Below are positions 44,572-55,072 of a stretch of DNA of 60,000 nucleotides, piece by piece; within the stretch, counting starts at the first letter, position 1; each line of letters starts with the position of its first letter. The DNA lies in NCBI GenBank assembly GCA_914767715.1, contig OU612066.1, positions 31,100,283 through 31,160,282 of the forward strand, read 5' to 3'. This DNA is from Membranipora membranacea (Eukaryota; Bryozoa; Gymnolaemata; Cheilostomatida; Membraniporidae). The position numbers and the translations under genes were made by a program. Below the pieces are notes generated by a model, which worked only from the letters and a program-made list of their open reading frames with translations, had not been told where the DNA came from and searched no databases.

Positions 44572-46883
44572 CCGTGGCCCAGAAAGCCGGATAAAATTAA
44601 ACTTATCTGCTGTGAATTTATTTTAAAAAAGCCCTGAATTGAATTAAACATTCCAGCGAATTTAATCAAACTTTTCTGCATTAAACTTTTCTACTCTGAA
44701 TCAAACTTTCCCACTCCATTGATATCAACCACCCTATATACTATGTATTACTGTATGCAGGTCCTCAATCTAGAAATTTGCCTCACAGAATATTTTGGTG
44801 CACATTTTGTTAGAAGGAAGAGGAAAGATGAGTAACCAGCTATTTCTGGGCGTTCCCAGTACAAATATTTTATACCATACATGCAGGTCTATTATTTAAG
44901 ATTTGGTATCATACAGGCTGTTATCCTCAGCTTCATAAACTACAAGTTTTTAATCAGGGAATTTCAATAAAACACAGGTATAAGAAATCAATACATTTAT
45001 AAATATTTGTTGAATTCCCAAATAGCTTTGACAGCAAATGGAAAATCCTTACAAGTGGGACCTTTTATCGTATACAGTCACGATGAAACTTCAATTTCAT
45101 TTGTGGACCTAACTACTACTTTTATCATACTTGTTTCGTAAGTCAGGAAACAAGCCTGGTTTTTGGGAACAAACTTTAATAGCGACCTTTACTATACTAA
45201 GTGCAACAGCTTATCACCAGCCCTAGACTGACTGGCCTCAGCCACAAATCTTTCTAATACTATACAAAAAGGGAATTTTCATTGCTATCTTACTAATGGT
45301 AAAGTCATAAAATTTATTATTCCACTCATTACCAATAATCGATTTCCATGAAATTTCTGTAATAACCAATATAACATTTAAAAAAAATGAAGCAATGTAT
45401 GGACATTGTTTTCTGCTAGCTTGACAATATGAATTCTGCAGCAATCTAAGTGAGGTCACTACAAATAAATGGGCTTATGGTTTTGCTGGCCACAATCCTC
45501 ACCCGAAAACCTAATTCATTCTGTTAGCAACAATCTGACCTAATACCACAATTTCAAACAATTTGTCAAACTTTTAATTGATACTGATACAAACATGACA
45601 ATTCACACCAGTGGGTGGCTGCATAACCACACAGGAGATAATACTACTACTTTGATAATATGGACAGGCTAAAATTGCAGTTCAAGAAAACATCCCAAAA
45701 CATTAGGGAAAATTACTGGGAGTTTTTACCTAGGTAATACATGCAGATGTAATAATAGTATTCCAAGTTGTGCGGAGGTTTTTGCAAGGGCCAGCCTCTA
45801 CTAGGATAATTATTTTAGTAAGAACAGGTGTCATGAAATAGAATTGAATCTGGTCAGATGCCAGCTCTTTGTTTTCTATGAGGTTTAATTGCTTTGCATC
45901 AGCAGAATGTTATACATTTTTGTTAGCAATCTGACTCATACATACTCAGACTCATACATGATAATAGCTTAGCTTCAGCGTATAGCCTAACGAAATTTGT
46001 GAAAGGATGGGTCCGAAGAGAATGAGACTTTCTGTCTGTTGAGGCAATCAACAATTTCTATGATGATAACACTTTTCACATTTATGTGCTGGACGGGTTT
46101 AGAATCCAACATACATGAAGAAATAATAATCTGTCTAGAAAAGCAAACAGAGGGTCCCCCTGTATAAACCAGTTTAAATAGAGATTTTTGATATAGCTGT
46201 TCAAAATGTTTGGGAGAAACGTATTGTCCATGCTGTGTGACTGTGGCCTTGATAAAGACTGCCATACAGTTCTATGGCAAATCATCAATGATGAATGGGG
46301 TTGTGTCAGGAGTTGTCATTTATATTTTAATATATTATTATTTAACTTTAATTGTATTGAAAATTAAGATTTTTTGATACTTTTTTGTTTCAGTATATAG
46401 GTAAAATTTTTGGATTACTGAATATGTAGATCAATCGTAGTTAGCTGAAACCAAGGAGTTTTTACAGCAAAAAATCTCATCTGCTGCCTTTATGGCTTAT
46501 ATAAAACTTTGCAAAAGTATGGTCACATCTGTAAATAATCACGGGAGATTACTCCGAAAAACATAACCTCAATGAGGTTATGTTTTCGGAGTAATCTCCC
46601 TTGAAATGAAAGCCTATTGACTATGAACTATTGGTAGACTGAGGACCTACATACAGCAATTTATAATATAGGGTGGTTGATATCAATGGGTTCAAAGTAG
46701 AAAAGTTTGATTCAGAGTAGCCTAGAAAAGTTTGATGCAGAGTAGAAAAGTTTGATGCAGAACAGAAAAGTTTGATGCAGAGAAGTTTGATTAAATTCAA
46801 TGAAATATTTAATTCAATTCAGGCCATTTTAAATTAAAATCACAGCAGATAAGTTTAGTTTTATCTGGCTTTCTGGGCCACGG
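44572..46883. mobile_element. 2.3-kb non-autonomous TIR element with TA target duplication
   Basis: The ends are inverted repeats of about 215 bp beginning CCGTGGCCCAGAAAGCC and continuing through AAACTTATCTGCTGTGA and AATTTAATCAAACTT. TA lies on both sides (44570-44571, 46884-46885), as for Tc1/mariner-type insertions. The right TIR contains four or five copies of GAAAAGTTTGATGCAGAG (46690-46790); the left has a shorter version. No transposase frame is seen. It lies in the intron between exon Y and TM2 of fragment F. Confidence 0.75.
46543..46600. repeat. Near-perfect 28-bp stem hairpin
   Basis: GGGAGATTACTCCGAAAAAC plus ATAACCTCA is followed at once by its reverse complement, with one A fewer in the right arm and almost no loop. 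It lies inside the 2.3-kb TIR element and could be a nested miniature element. Confidence 0.85.
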
Positions 46884-46980
46884 TACACTGGCAGTTTCCT
46901 TTGACGAATTTGCACAAGCATGCTTTTTCCGGGATTAAATTTTTAAAATAGGCATTGAGATTTTTGTAATATCATTATAG

Positions 46981-47177
46981 GTGCCATTATAATCGGAGCG
47001 GGAGGAGCAGTCATTGTCAGTGTGGGTCTGATAGTTCTCTATTTATACATCAGGCAGCGCAGAGGGGCAGAAAGGGATGACAAACATACTCCAACATCGC
47101 AGCAAAGTATTTATGACTCAGAAGCTACAATCATATACTCCGATGCTGCAAACGGCTTCAGAATGAGCCAAAGCTAG
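46981..47177 (+). CDS. Fragment F TM2 exon and stop
   Basis: Acceptor ATTATAG, phase 1. Encodes GAIIIGAGGAVIVSVGLIVL, YLYIRQRRGAERDDKHTPTS and QQSIYDSEATIIYSDAANGF, then RMSQS and TAG. About 80 percent identical to the copy B TM2 exon over this length, with many third-position changes. The stop precedes the decayed 12-bp repeat, so the protein lacks the repeat tail. Confidence 0.7.
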
Positions 47178-48430
47178 CCGAACAACCAGCTAAATTTCTA
47201 GGCAAACAGCCAGCCAAACAACTTGCCAAAAGACTAGGCAAACAGCTAGCTGAATGACTTGCCAAATGACTAGCCCAACCTATGGGAATGAAGATGATAC
47301 CGACAGACATAGTCCAAAGCGAAAACGACAATATCCGAAAATTAGCCTACCACTATCTCAATCTATATTTGTCAATATGTTCAAACATGAACTCAGGATA
47401 AATGATGGAAATACTCTCCTTACTTCTTAAAACTAATGGTGATTCATGAAAATTTGTTTTCTTTCCGATAGATCTTGAAATACCAGTCAACATGTAAATG
47501 AGATAGTTGCTGTGCTATTTGATATGATAGTATCTCTGAAAAACAGTCTTATACCCTTAGAAACAAGCCCTTGGTGATATGGAGACTTTTCACAAGTACA
47601 CCTTATTTCAATTTTTATATTAGATTTTTGTCTCTCACCTACTAGTCCGAGCAAAGACAGTGACAGTTTATTATCTGACATTTGATCTATGAATGATTGT
47701 TTTGATTAATCAGACAAACTGTTATCAGCCAAAACCTGTTATGTTATTGATTTTTTGATACTATATTTTGTTTTATTGCATATAAATATAAAGAACTGAC
47801 AATGTCAACTTGATGATTTTGCATTACATTTTGCAAATGATATTTTTCAAAAAAAATTCTGGAGAGATGATCTCCATATAACAAGTGCTTCAAATACCTA
47901 TTCATATCACTCAATAAAATGATACAATGAGGAAGCTTCCCTTAGATGTGTTTTGATTTTTTGGAAATAAAAAATGGTATATGATCCAGGTTCTAATCCT
48001 CAGTAAGTAGCCCGCTGAGGTGGTATTTAATCATCCTAACAAGGATTACCATTTATTATACAGACTGCTACTGTTTTACCGTAATTGGTACCAATGTTTA
48101 CAGAAAATTTAGCATAGCGATAGCGCTTAGATGTCAGTTTATCAAGAGTTAAATTAGACTCTCAATGAGCAAACACAATTCTTAGTGCTTTGGTGGTGAT
48201 TCGACTAGTGAAGGTCTCCTAAAGAATAGATAGGAAAGCATCCAAAATATTTTTGGTTGATTTAGCTATTTGGTGTAAATCTGTGTTTTCTTAGGTTCTG
48301 TAGGTGTTGCACATGAGCTGGCCGGATATGCCCATGATATCGGATTTTTTCCAAGTGTTGGTGATAAGATGGCTATCAAGTCGCAACATTTATAAACAAA
48401 AAACTTTCTTTCTCAAATGATGTTATAGGT
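47178..48430 (+). other. 3' flank of fragment F
   Basis: A short decayed AGCTAGCC-type minisatellite to about 47290, then sequence collinear with 1-900. No gene is seen. Confidence 0.6.
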
Positions 48431-48439
48431 AGTTTTTTT

Positions 48440-48910
48440 TTTATTATTATAATATAACATATTATATGGGAAAAAATATGGGGCGCTTCACGCATTTGTA
48501 ACCGAAAGTGACGATCAACTCCACTGTATATGTTGTTTGGCAGACAGGGTACTTGCCATAGTATTAGATGTTGCTAAATCTGGTGCAGAATTGACGAACA
48601 AATGAACACCATCACCAGGAGATTGTTAGGATTTCGACAATGTACGACATAGGTTAGTGAAAGGGAGGTGGGAGGGGAAGTTGAGCAGACTTTTTTATTT
48701 TGGTACTGGCATGCTGACCGATATCAGATTGAAGGAAAGAAGATGTGAATAACATAAAAGCCTATCATTGGCTGTGAACAGTAGTTCTAAGTTTTCCTTA
48801 CCAATGAGTTTCCTGAGTTGGTTGAGGGAGTGCAAGTTCTAACTCAGTTGACCTTTTTTATTTGTAATATCTTGGGACTGATTGCCAAGATAAGGAGAGT
48901 GTTATTTCCA
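48440..48910 (-). mobile_element. Solo A2-B2 terminal repeat of the Ngaro family
   Basis: Contains a B segment (48446-48612), the short linker CACCAGGAGATTG and an A segment (48680-48910) contiguous, as in 53171-53698 of R2, with no internal region. It is more diverged than R1 and R2, so older. Probably left by recombination between the repeats of a full element. Confidence 0.75.
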
Positions 48911-49369
48911 TATTTCCAAAGGGCATGGGTGATTATTGCAATACCATTTTACGAAATTTTTTATATGATATCCCGATTAAGCAAAATTGATGAGATTTTT
49001 GGCTGCCTTAAAATAAATAAATTGCAGACAAATGTATTCAAGAGCAAAGAAAGGTGTGAACAGAAAAACCTTTCTGTTCATTAATTGAGTATTCAGTATG
49101 TCAGGTGTTTTACTTGTTAATTGGAGATTAGAGGGGCTTGGACAATTAATCGAAAAACGCTCAATAGTGCCTCGGCAGCGAATATCGAATGCACCATCTA
49201 ACATTCCAAAAACAGAATAGGTTGTTTTTATGAGCCAAAAAAATGACTGTGCAGTGGTGTATTGGTTTTGTCTTCATTACACATCCTAATCTTTCCATTC
49301 AAGATACATTAGTTCCCTTTTATGTTCTTCAAAAAGGCAATAGGCTATTTTTATATCGAATTAAGACCA
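48911..49369. other. No recognisable gene
   Basis: Unique AT-rich sequence between the solo repeat and the C 5' flank. The small frames on both strands (48818-49084, 48977-49204) run into the solo repeat and show no conservation. Confidence 0.4.
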
Positions 49370-52300
49370 AATGACAGTGTCAGATACTTTTCTAGTGCTT
49401 TCGTCATAAGTATTGAAGGGTTTAGGTTTGCCTAAATCCTGCAAACAAAGGCTTTTATTACGCACTCACACTTCAGTTCAGCTGATTATGTGAAAAATTT
49501 TCCCAGAATTCATCTATAATTTTTTATGACAGATAAAATCTTGTATTTACCATTTTGATTGGTTGACAAAAGTTGGTATACCACCGGTATCAGCAGACTT
49601 GTTCTTAAGCTGTGGTTTCGATTGTGTTGCCATATATCAATTAACTTCTTGAAGACAGGTAATAGTATGTCATCTGGTATTCACACCTACCACTGTGATT
49701 ACACATAATATCAATTTTCTTTTTACTCAGATGCGAATTAAAGGTGTTAGATGTTACCTGAGCCGCCTAATAATAAAGACAGTCAATAAAGAAAGCAAAT
49801 CTCAGGGAGCGTTCAAGTGCACTTCCTATGGTTCATCCTGCAAGTGCTTCCCAAGAAAATTGAGTAAAATGCCTAAAAATCTGGCCGTCTATCAGCCTAG
49901 TTCTATGTCACTCTGTCACCCACTCATAGCATCCACCACCATTTCATGTTCACTCTATTAATATCATGCCATAGCCTTACTCTACATACCTTCCTCGCCA
50001 CCAACTCTATCAACAACAACTATCAAAGCACTTTAAATCCTATTAATTTTTATTACTAGTGTATTTTTTCCTTTTCTCTCCGCTTTTTCTTATTGTTTAA
50101 ATTTTTTTTGTTCTGTCACTGCATGAAAAATATTCCCAAGATGATTGTAGATTGACAATAAAAGTGTATGTAACTCTCTTGATCTAACTGAGTTGAAATT
50201 TTAAAGCAGTCAAGAGTGGTTTCCCAAAGTTTTGTGTTATTGAGGTGTGTTTACAATCCATCCAGAGACAACTAGTTTCTTATTTTTTGATCCCTTGCAA
50301 ATGTTTAATTTATCAGGTATTTCAAAAATGGAATCAAACTCTTTTGATGTCTTACTTCCTTCTATTACAAATAAAAGACAATTTCTTTTGACACTCCTAA
50401 ATCTATGCATAGACTTTATTAGCAAAACAAATATCCAAGCAAAAATGAGAAATTTGGCCCAAAAACTTAACTGCAAATATCAAAATGCATAAATTATAAT
50501 GGTTTTGGATGATATCCATGACTCAGACATTAATGTTTGTTTGTGTGTGTGGTTATGAATGTGGTCAGTTTAAAATTTAGTGTAAAATAGCTTTCATGTA
50601 ACTTATTTCTCACCTATATCTAATAACATTTTGTTCCAAAGAGACAAATCATCCTGCAATACATTAGTCTTTGAGCTCCTCAAATTCAAACTCAAATAAG
50701 AGGTCATTATGGTAACCTCTAAATTTCAAGTTTAATTCTCCGAAACCACACCAGTAAATTTTATATGCCGTCACAACACCTTATAGATTTATGGTACGCA
50801 AAGATCAAGTAATCTATCGAAAAGTTGTTAGACACATCAAGGCATTTGTGATATACTCTGTTATGCTTTATAGCCATAATGTACAAAGTACACAAGCACA
50901 AATCATATTTGTTTGTTTGATACCATTTATGGTTAGGTACTTTGTCAGTGTCAATCTGCTCATAATATTCAAAAAACTATGAAGCATAAACCTATCTGTA
51001 TTGAGGCCTCTTTTAAACTGCAAACAAAGGCTTTTATAACGCACTCACACTAAAAGAAAGCTGATTTCATAAAGGATAATCCTATAATTCATTCCGAAGT
51101 TTTTTCTCGGTCAGGTATATTATTCTTTTAAATATTTTGATTGGTCAAGAAAAGTTGTTAAATCGCTAGCATCGGTGAAACTTTCAAAGGTTTTAGTATT
51201 CATTGTTTTGCAATACATTCATGTCCTTCCAGGCAATCATGTAAACTCCTGGTAAAACATCTGCACCCTTGATTACGCAAAATGATGTCTCTAGGGCCCT
51301 CTGATAGTTATTTTGAGTGCCAAAAAAAGCCAAATCATTTTTTTATTAAGTTTGTCAACGGACAGGTATTGGCATACCTAACAGTGATCAAATTATTGAA
51401 AGGTTTAGAATCAATTTTTATCTTCTAGTTGTCACATCCGTTTTGACAATTTATGACAGCTTTGTTCAACCGTCTGATTAGTTGAATTTAGGTAAAGGGT
51501 ATTCAGAGTAAAGCCATAAAAAATTTCCTCAAAAAATGCACAACATGTCAGCTCCATTATATAACAATACAAGTATTGGAAATAGTATTTTACCGTATGG
51601 ATGGCTGCAGCTAATTCATTTATGCATGTTATTCAAGGCAATCTATTTGACTCAATAATTTTGTTCCCTTTTAATTTATCATTAGTTTCGTTATGCAGGA
51701 TTGAAGTTACATTCAAGAAGATGTGACAACAAAATAAACTCCATTAACAAATTGAAATATTCAAAAACTTCATCAAAAGAAAAAATTACTACCCTATAGG
51801 AGTTTAATTTAGCTAGAGTTTAATTTCGGACCTGGACCTGGATCTGGACCTGGTACTAAATTTCACTAGTACTAAATTTCGCTAGTAGGCTTACTAGTGA
51901 AAATTTAAAAAAAATGTCCAAGCTGGGATTCGAACCCAGGGCATAAATCTTCAACTGAATGCAAGGCAGGCACTTAGTCCACTACACCACGCTAGCTTGC
52001 ATGATTGGGTGAGGTGTATTCCTTTATAATTGTACATTGTTTATGAAACTATGGTGAGTGAGTTTAATTTAAGATACACTAAATATCGCAACCTAGGCAA
52101 CAACGCGAAAAGCGAATCCTAAATGCCGCGAAAACTAAACTCCTATAGGGTATAACAAAAAAATAAAATAAAAAACCATGAGGCATAAGTAAATGTATGT
52201 ATGGTGGTATCCCAGGCGATTAGTCTTTGTTCAAGAATGTCTTTACAATCTCTGATGTTCTTAATTCAGTTCCACAGTATTGGCTTCATACCTTAGTCTA

Positions 52301-52502
52301 ACTGCCTTTTGTTCATAATGGCCTCATCACAAACCAAAGTCGGCTAGGCTATCCTACAAGTCAATTTTTATACAAACCAACATTAAACAATGAGCTTTGT
52401 TTCAAAAATATAAGCAAGCATATAGACACTTTAATGGCCCATTATTTCAGATCGAATCTGCCAAATAAACTGAGCTAGTTGTCGTTTTATTTTCAATTCA
52501 GC
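49370..52502 (+). other. 5' flank of copy C
   Basis: Collinear with 16800-20000 (copy D flank) and inverted to the A and B flanks. Includes 49700-50010, a copy of the block seen at 16000, 17000 and 41950 kb, and two copies of the dispersed AAGCCTTTGT repeat (49390-49530, 50990-51110). No conserved exon before 52503. Confidence 0.5.
51792..52150. mobile_element. MITE with an internal tRNA-like segment
   Basis: 359 bp between CCCTATAGGAGTTTAATTTA and a right end whose reverse is CCCTATAGGAGTTTAGTTTT; TA flanks both ends. Inside, on the minus strand (51917-52005), is an A-box-like TGTAGTGGACTAAG and a perfect T arm CTGGGTTCGAATCCCAG, ending TTGGACA then a T run (a Pol III stop). A second, broken copy is at 15758-15998. 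Confidence 0.75.
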
Positions 52503-52560
52503 ATGGCTGCTTTTAACATCTGGATTTTGGAAGGAGTAATTCTTTGGCTTTTATATTTGG
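52503..52560 (+). CDS. Copy C exon 1: signal peptide
   Basis: Encodes MAAFNIWILEGVILWLLYL with a split-codon base and a GTAAGATAATCTGC donor. Same length and phase as A and B. The next exon lies 6.7 kb away because R2 sits in intron 1. Confidence 0.75.
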
Positions 52561-53170
52561 GTAAGATAATCTGCATGGATAAGGTCTGATCAACAACTAT
52601 TTTTTTGGTTTTTCGTTTTACAAACTTGCTGTTGGTGATGATACATTGGGTGCATTGCATACATTGAAACCGTACTTTATGCACTGGAATTTAGAATCAG
52701 ATAACTTGTGCGACAGTCAGAGCGATTATCTCTAAAGAATACACACTAGAACTGGTACAAATTGTGTCATCACACTCTGGTCAGATTACACCAGGATTAA
52801 ATTGATTGATGGATAAAGTGATGCAGCTCAAAAAAGCAAAAAATACAGCGCAAATTGAAAGAAAGACAACCGGATTGCAAGCATGGGACCTCAATTTTTT
52901 CTTAAAAATTAGTCCCAAGATCAGGCATGGTTGTTGGATCGGAGGTGACTTTTTGCAAGCTTATAATGGCAACCTCTGAATCAATCGCAGAACCATGTTT
53001 TATTATTATAGTTTTTGATTGATGTATTTTCATATCAAAAATCAATCATTCCTGTACCGTATTTGCTGCTTGCCGCAGCATGACAAATGTATGTCTCAGA
53101 TCCTTGTCTGAGCTTTGATTTATCATTCTAATACAATTCATTTTTCTTGACAAGAACTGAAACCCCTTTT

Positions 53171-53343
53171 TTCTTTCTTATAATTTAACATATTATAGCG
53201 GAAAAAAATATGGGGCGCTTCACGCATTTGTAACCGAAAGTGACGATCAACGCCACTGTATATGTTGTTTGGCAGACAGGGTACTTGCCATAGTATTAGA
53301 TGTTGTTAAATCTGGTGCAGAATTGACGAACAAATGAACACCA
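53171..53343 (-). repeat. R2 terminal repeat B2
   Basis: Second copy of the B segment, nearly identical to 53699-53873, contiguous through a roughly 64-bp linker with A2. Confidence 0.8.
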
Positions 53344-53407
53344 TCACCAGGAAATTGTTAGCATTTCCACAATGGACAACATAGGTTAGTGATAGGGAGG
53401 TGGGAGG

Positions 53408-53698
53408 GAAATTGACAGACTTATTTTCTCTCAAGACCGGCGTGGTGACCGGATGTAGATTGAAAGAAAGAATATGTGAGTAGCTGTGAACAGTAGTTCT
53501 AAGAAAGCCTATCATTGGCTGAGAACAGTAGTAATCCTAAGTTTTCCTTACCAATAAGTTGTCCTTAGTTGGTTGAGGGAGGGCAACTTTTTATTCAGTT
53601 GACCTGGATTATTTGTCATGTCTTGGGACTGATTGCAAAGACAAGGGAGGTGTTATAAGGGCAGAAAAAAATCTTTTTTGTACCAAAAACTTTATTTT
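53408..53698 (-). repeat. R2 terminal repeat A2
   Basis: Matches A1 of R2 and of R1: GAAATTGACAGACTTATTTT, AGACCGGCGTGGTGACCGG, TAGTTGGTTGAGGGAGGGCA. One fewer copy of the TCTAAGAAAGCCTATC unit than A1 at 59000-59080. Confidence 0.8.
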
Positions 53699-53873
53699 TT
53701 CTTTCTTATAATGTAACATATTATAGGGGAAAAAAATATGGGGCGCTTCACGCATTTGTAACCGAAAGTGACGATCAACGCCATGTGTATATGTTGTTTG
53801 GCAGACAGGGTACTTGCCATAGTATTAGATGTTGTTAAATCTGGTGCAGAATTGACGAACAAATGAACACCAA
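53699..53873 (-). repeat. R2 terminal repeat B1
   Basis: TTCTTATAATGTAACATATT to CAAATGAACACCA, then the element interior (YR end) begins. Same junction as R1 at 25890. Confidence 0.8.
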
Positions 53874-53939
53874 ACCAATTGTATTGAGCGAGGCACACCT
53901 AGCAAGCTCAGAACAATTGTTTCGCCAAAACTGCACCTT

Positions 53940-54825
53940 AGTTTATCAAGATATATTTCTTGAAGGCATCGGATGACCACCTGCCAAAAGATCTTATTCT
54001 TGAGTCAGACCAGATCTGAATGCTAGCCCAGGTAGCGCCACCTCATCTCAGTGAGTGTGGAGTGACCCAACCCTCTATTTTTGAATCCTTTAGGACATCA
54101 CTGAACTCTTTTCTGAACTCTGCTGTTGTGACTTCAAACAAAGGGCTGATTCTGGAGGGTTTCAAGTGTTTTAAATACCTCTTGACGAGGCGAAATGGGC
54201 ATGTCTTTCCCCCTACTGCTTTAATCATAATGCTTGCTGACTCTGCAGAATTTTTGAAAGAATTAATGTGAACTTCCATGGCACCCTTGCTAAAACACAC
54301 ATCGCCAACAGACATATGATGCCCTGCTGAGGATGTACAATACTCGCTAGGGCGTAAGAATCCATAAAATGCACAAGATACCATGGCAGAAAAGCGCCTC
54401 CCATCTATACTCCACAAGACCTGCTCTGCCTTAGTGATCAGAGTGTGTAGTTGGTCAAGAGATATCGCCTGCGTTTTCTTTAGAGTTCTACCCTGTGAGT
54501 TTTTTATACCCCTCAATATTAACTTTAGTTTATGAGTAGCAATGGTAACCTCACTGTTCTTTTTTACGCAAAAGAATTTTACTGCTGACACATGTGACAG
54601 GATTGCACTGTGTTTCTTTCCTTCTTGTGCCAGGTTTGTGACCAACAACTCCATTGACGAAGTACAGAATTTTCTGAGCATGTGCTCAGAGCAGATCATT
54701 TTGTATTGATTGTAAAATCGATCGTAAGACTTCTTTGAGCCCTCAGACAGAGACTTGTCTAAGAAGCCCCTCGCCTTAGCTGTCAGACCTGAAAAAAATA
54801 GTGCAGGGAATCTTTTATGTATCAT
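53940..54825 (-). pseudogene. R2 tyrosine recombinase, with in-frame TGA
   Basis: Continuous frame from MIHKRFPALFFSGLTAKARG through GSKKSYDRFYNQYKMICSEH, CAFYGFLRPSEYC (catalytic Arg kept) and GWVTPHSLR, where a TGA at 54043 replaces the second Arg codon of HSLRR. The remaining segment with the Tyr (KKYI) lies in the same frame down to 53940. Apart from the stop this is the better preserved of the two YR copies. Confidence 0.85.
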
Positions 54826-55072
54826 GAGTACGTACTTATATTTCTAAAATAAACATTGCACAATAATTATTAATGTCATGTGTTTGCTTTGACCTTCCCA
54901 ACCCCGCGCTTCACGTCCTGAGGCTCTAAGGTCAATTTTGTGCTTATGATTAGAAAAGAAAAATAGATATTATTATTTGTGACCTTAGGACCAGTATATA
55001 TTTTTTACCCTACTTGGACACAGGTGTACCGATAAGCTAGTTGGACAGGCAGCCATGGTGGGAAAACAGAGT

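Noticed and set aside
49695-49961. 88-codon + strand frame in the C 5' flank
   Set aside because: Homologous blocks at 17.0 kb and, inverted, at 16.0 and 42.0 kb give different frames with stops; the block is non-coding repeat.
53171-53698. CRISPR-like or satellite array from repeated GGGGCGCTTCACGCATTTGT segments
   Set aside because: The repeats are the A and B terminal segments of one retroelement family plus a solo copy, not an array with spacers.
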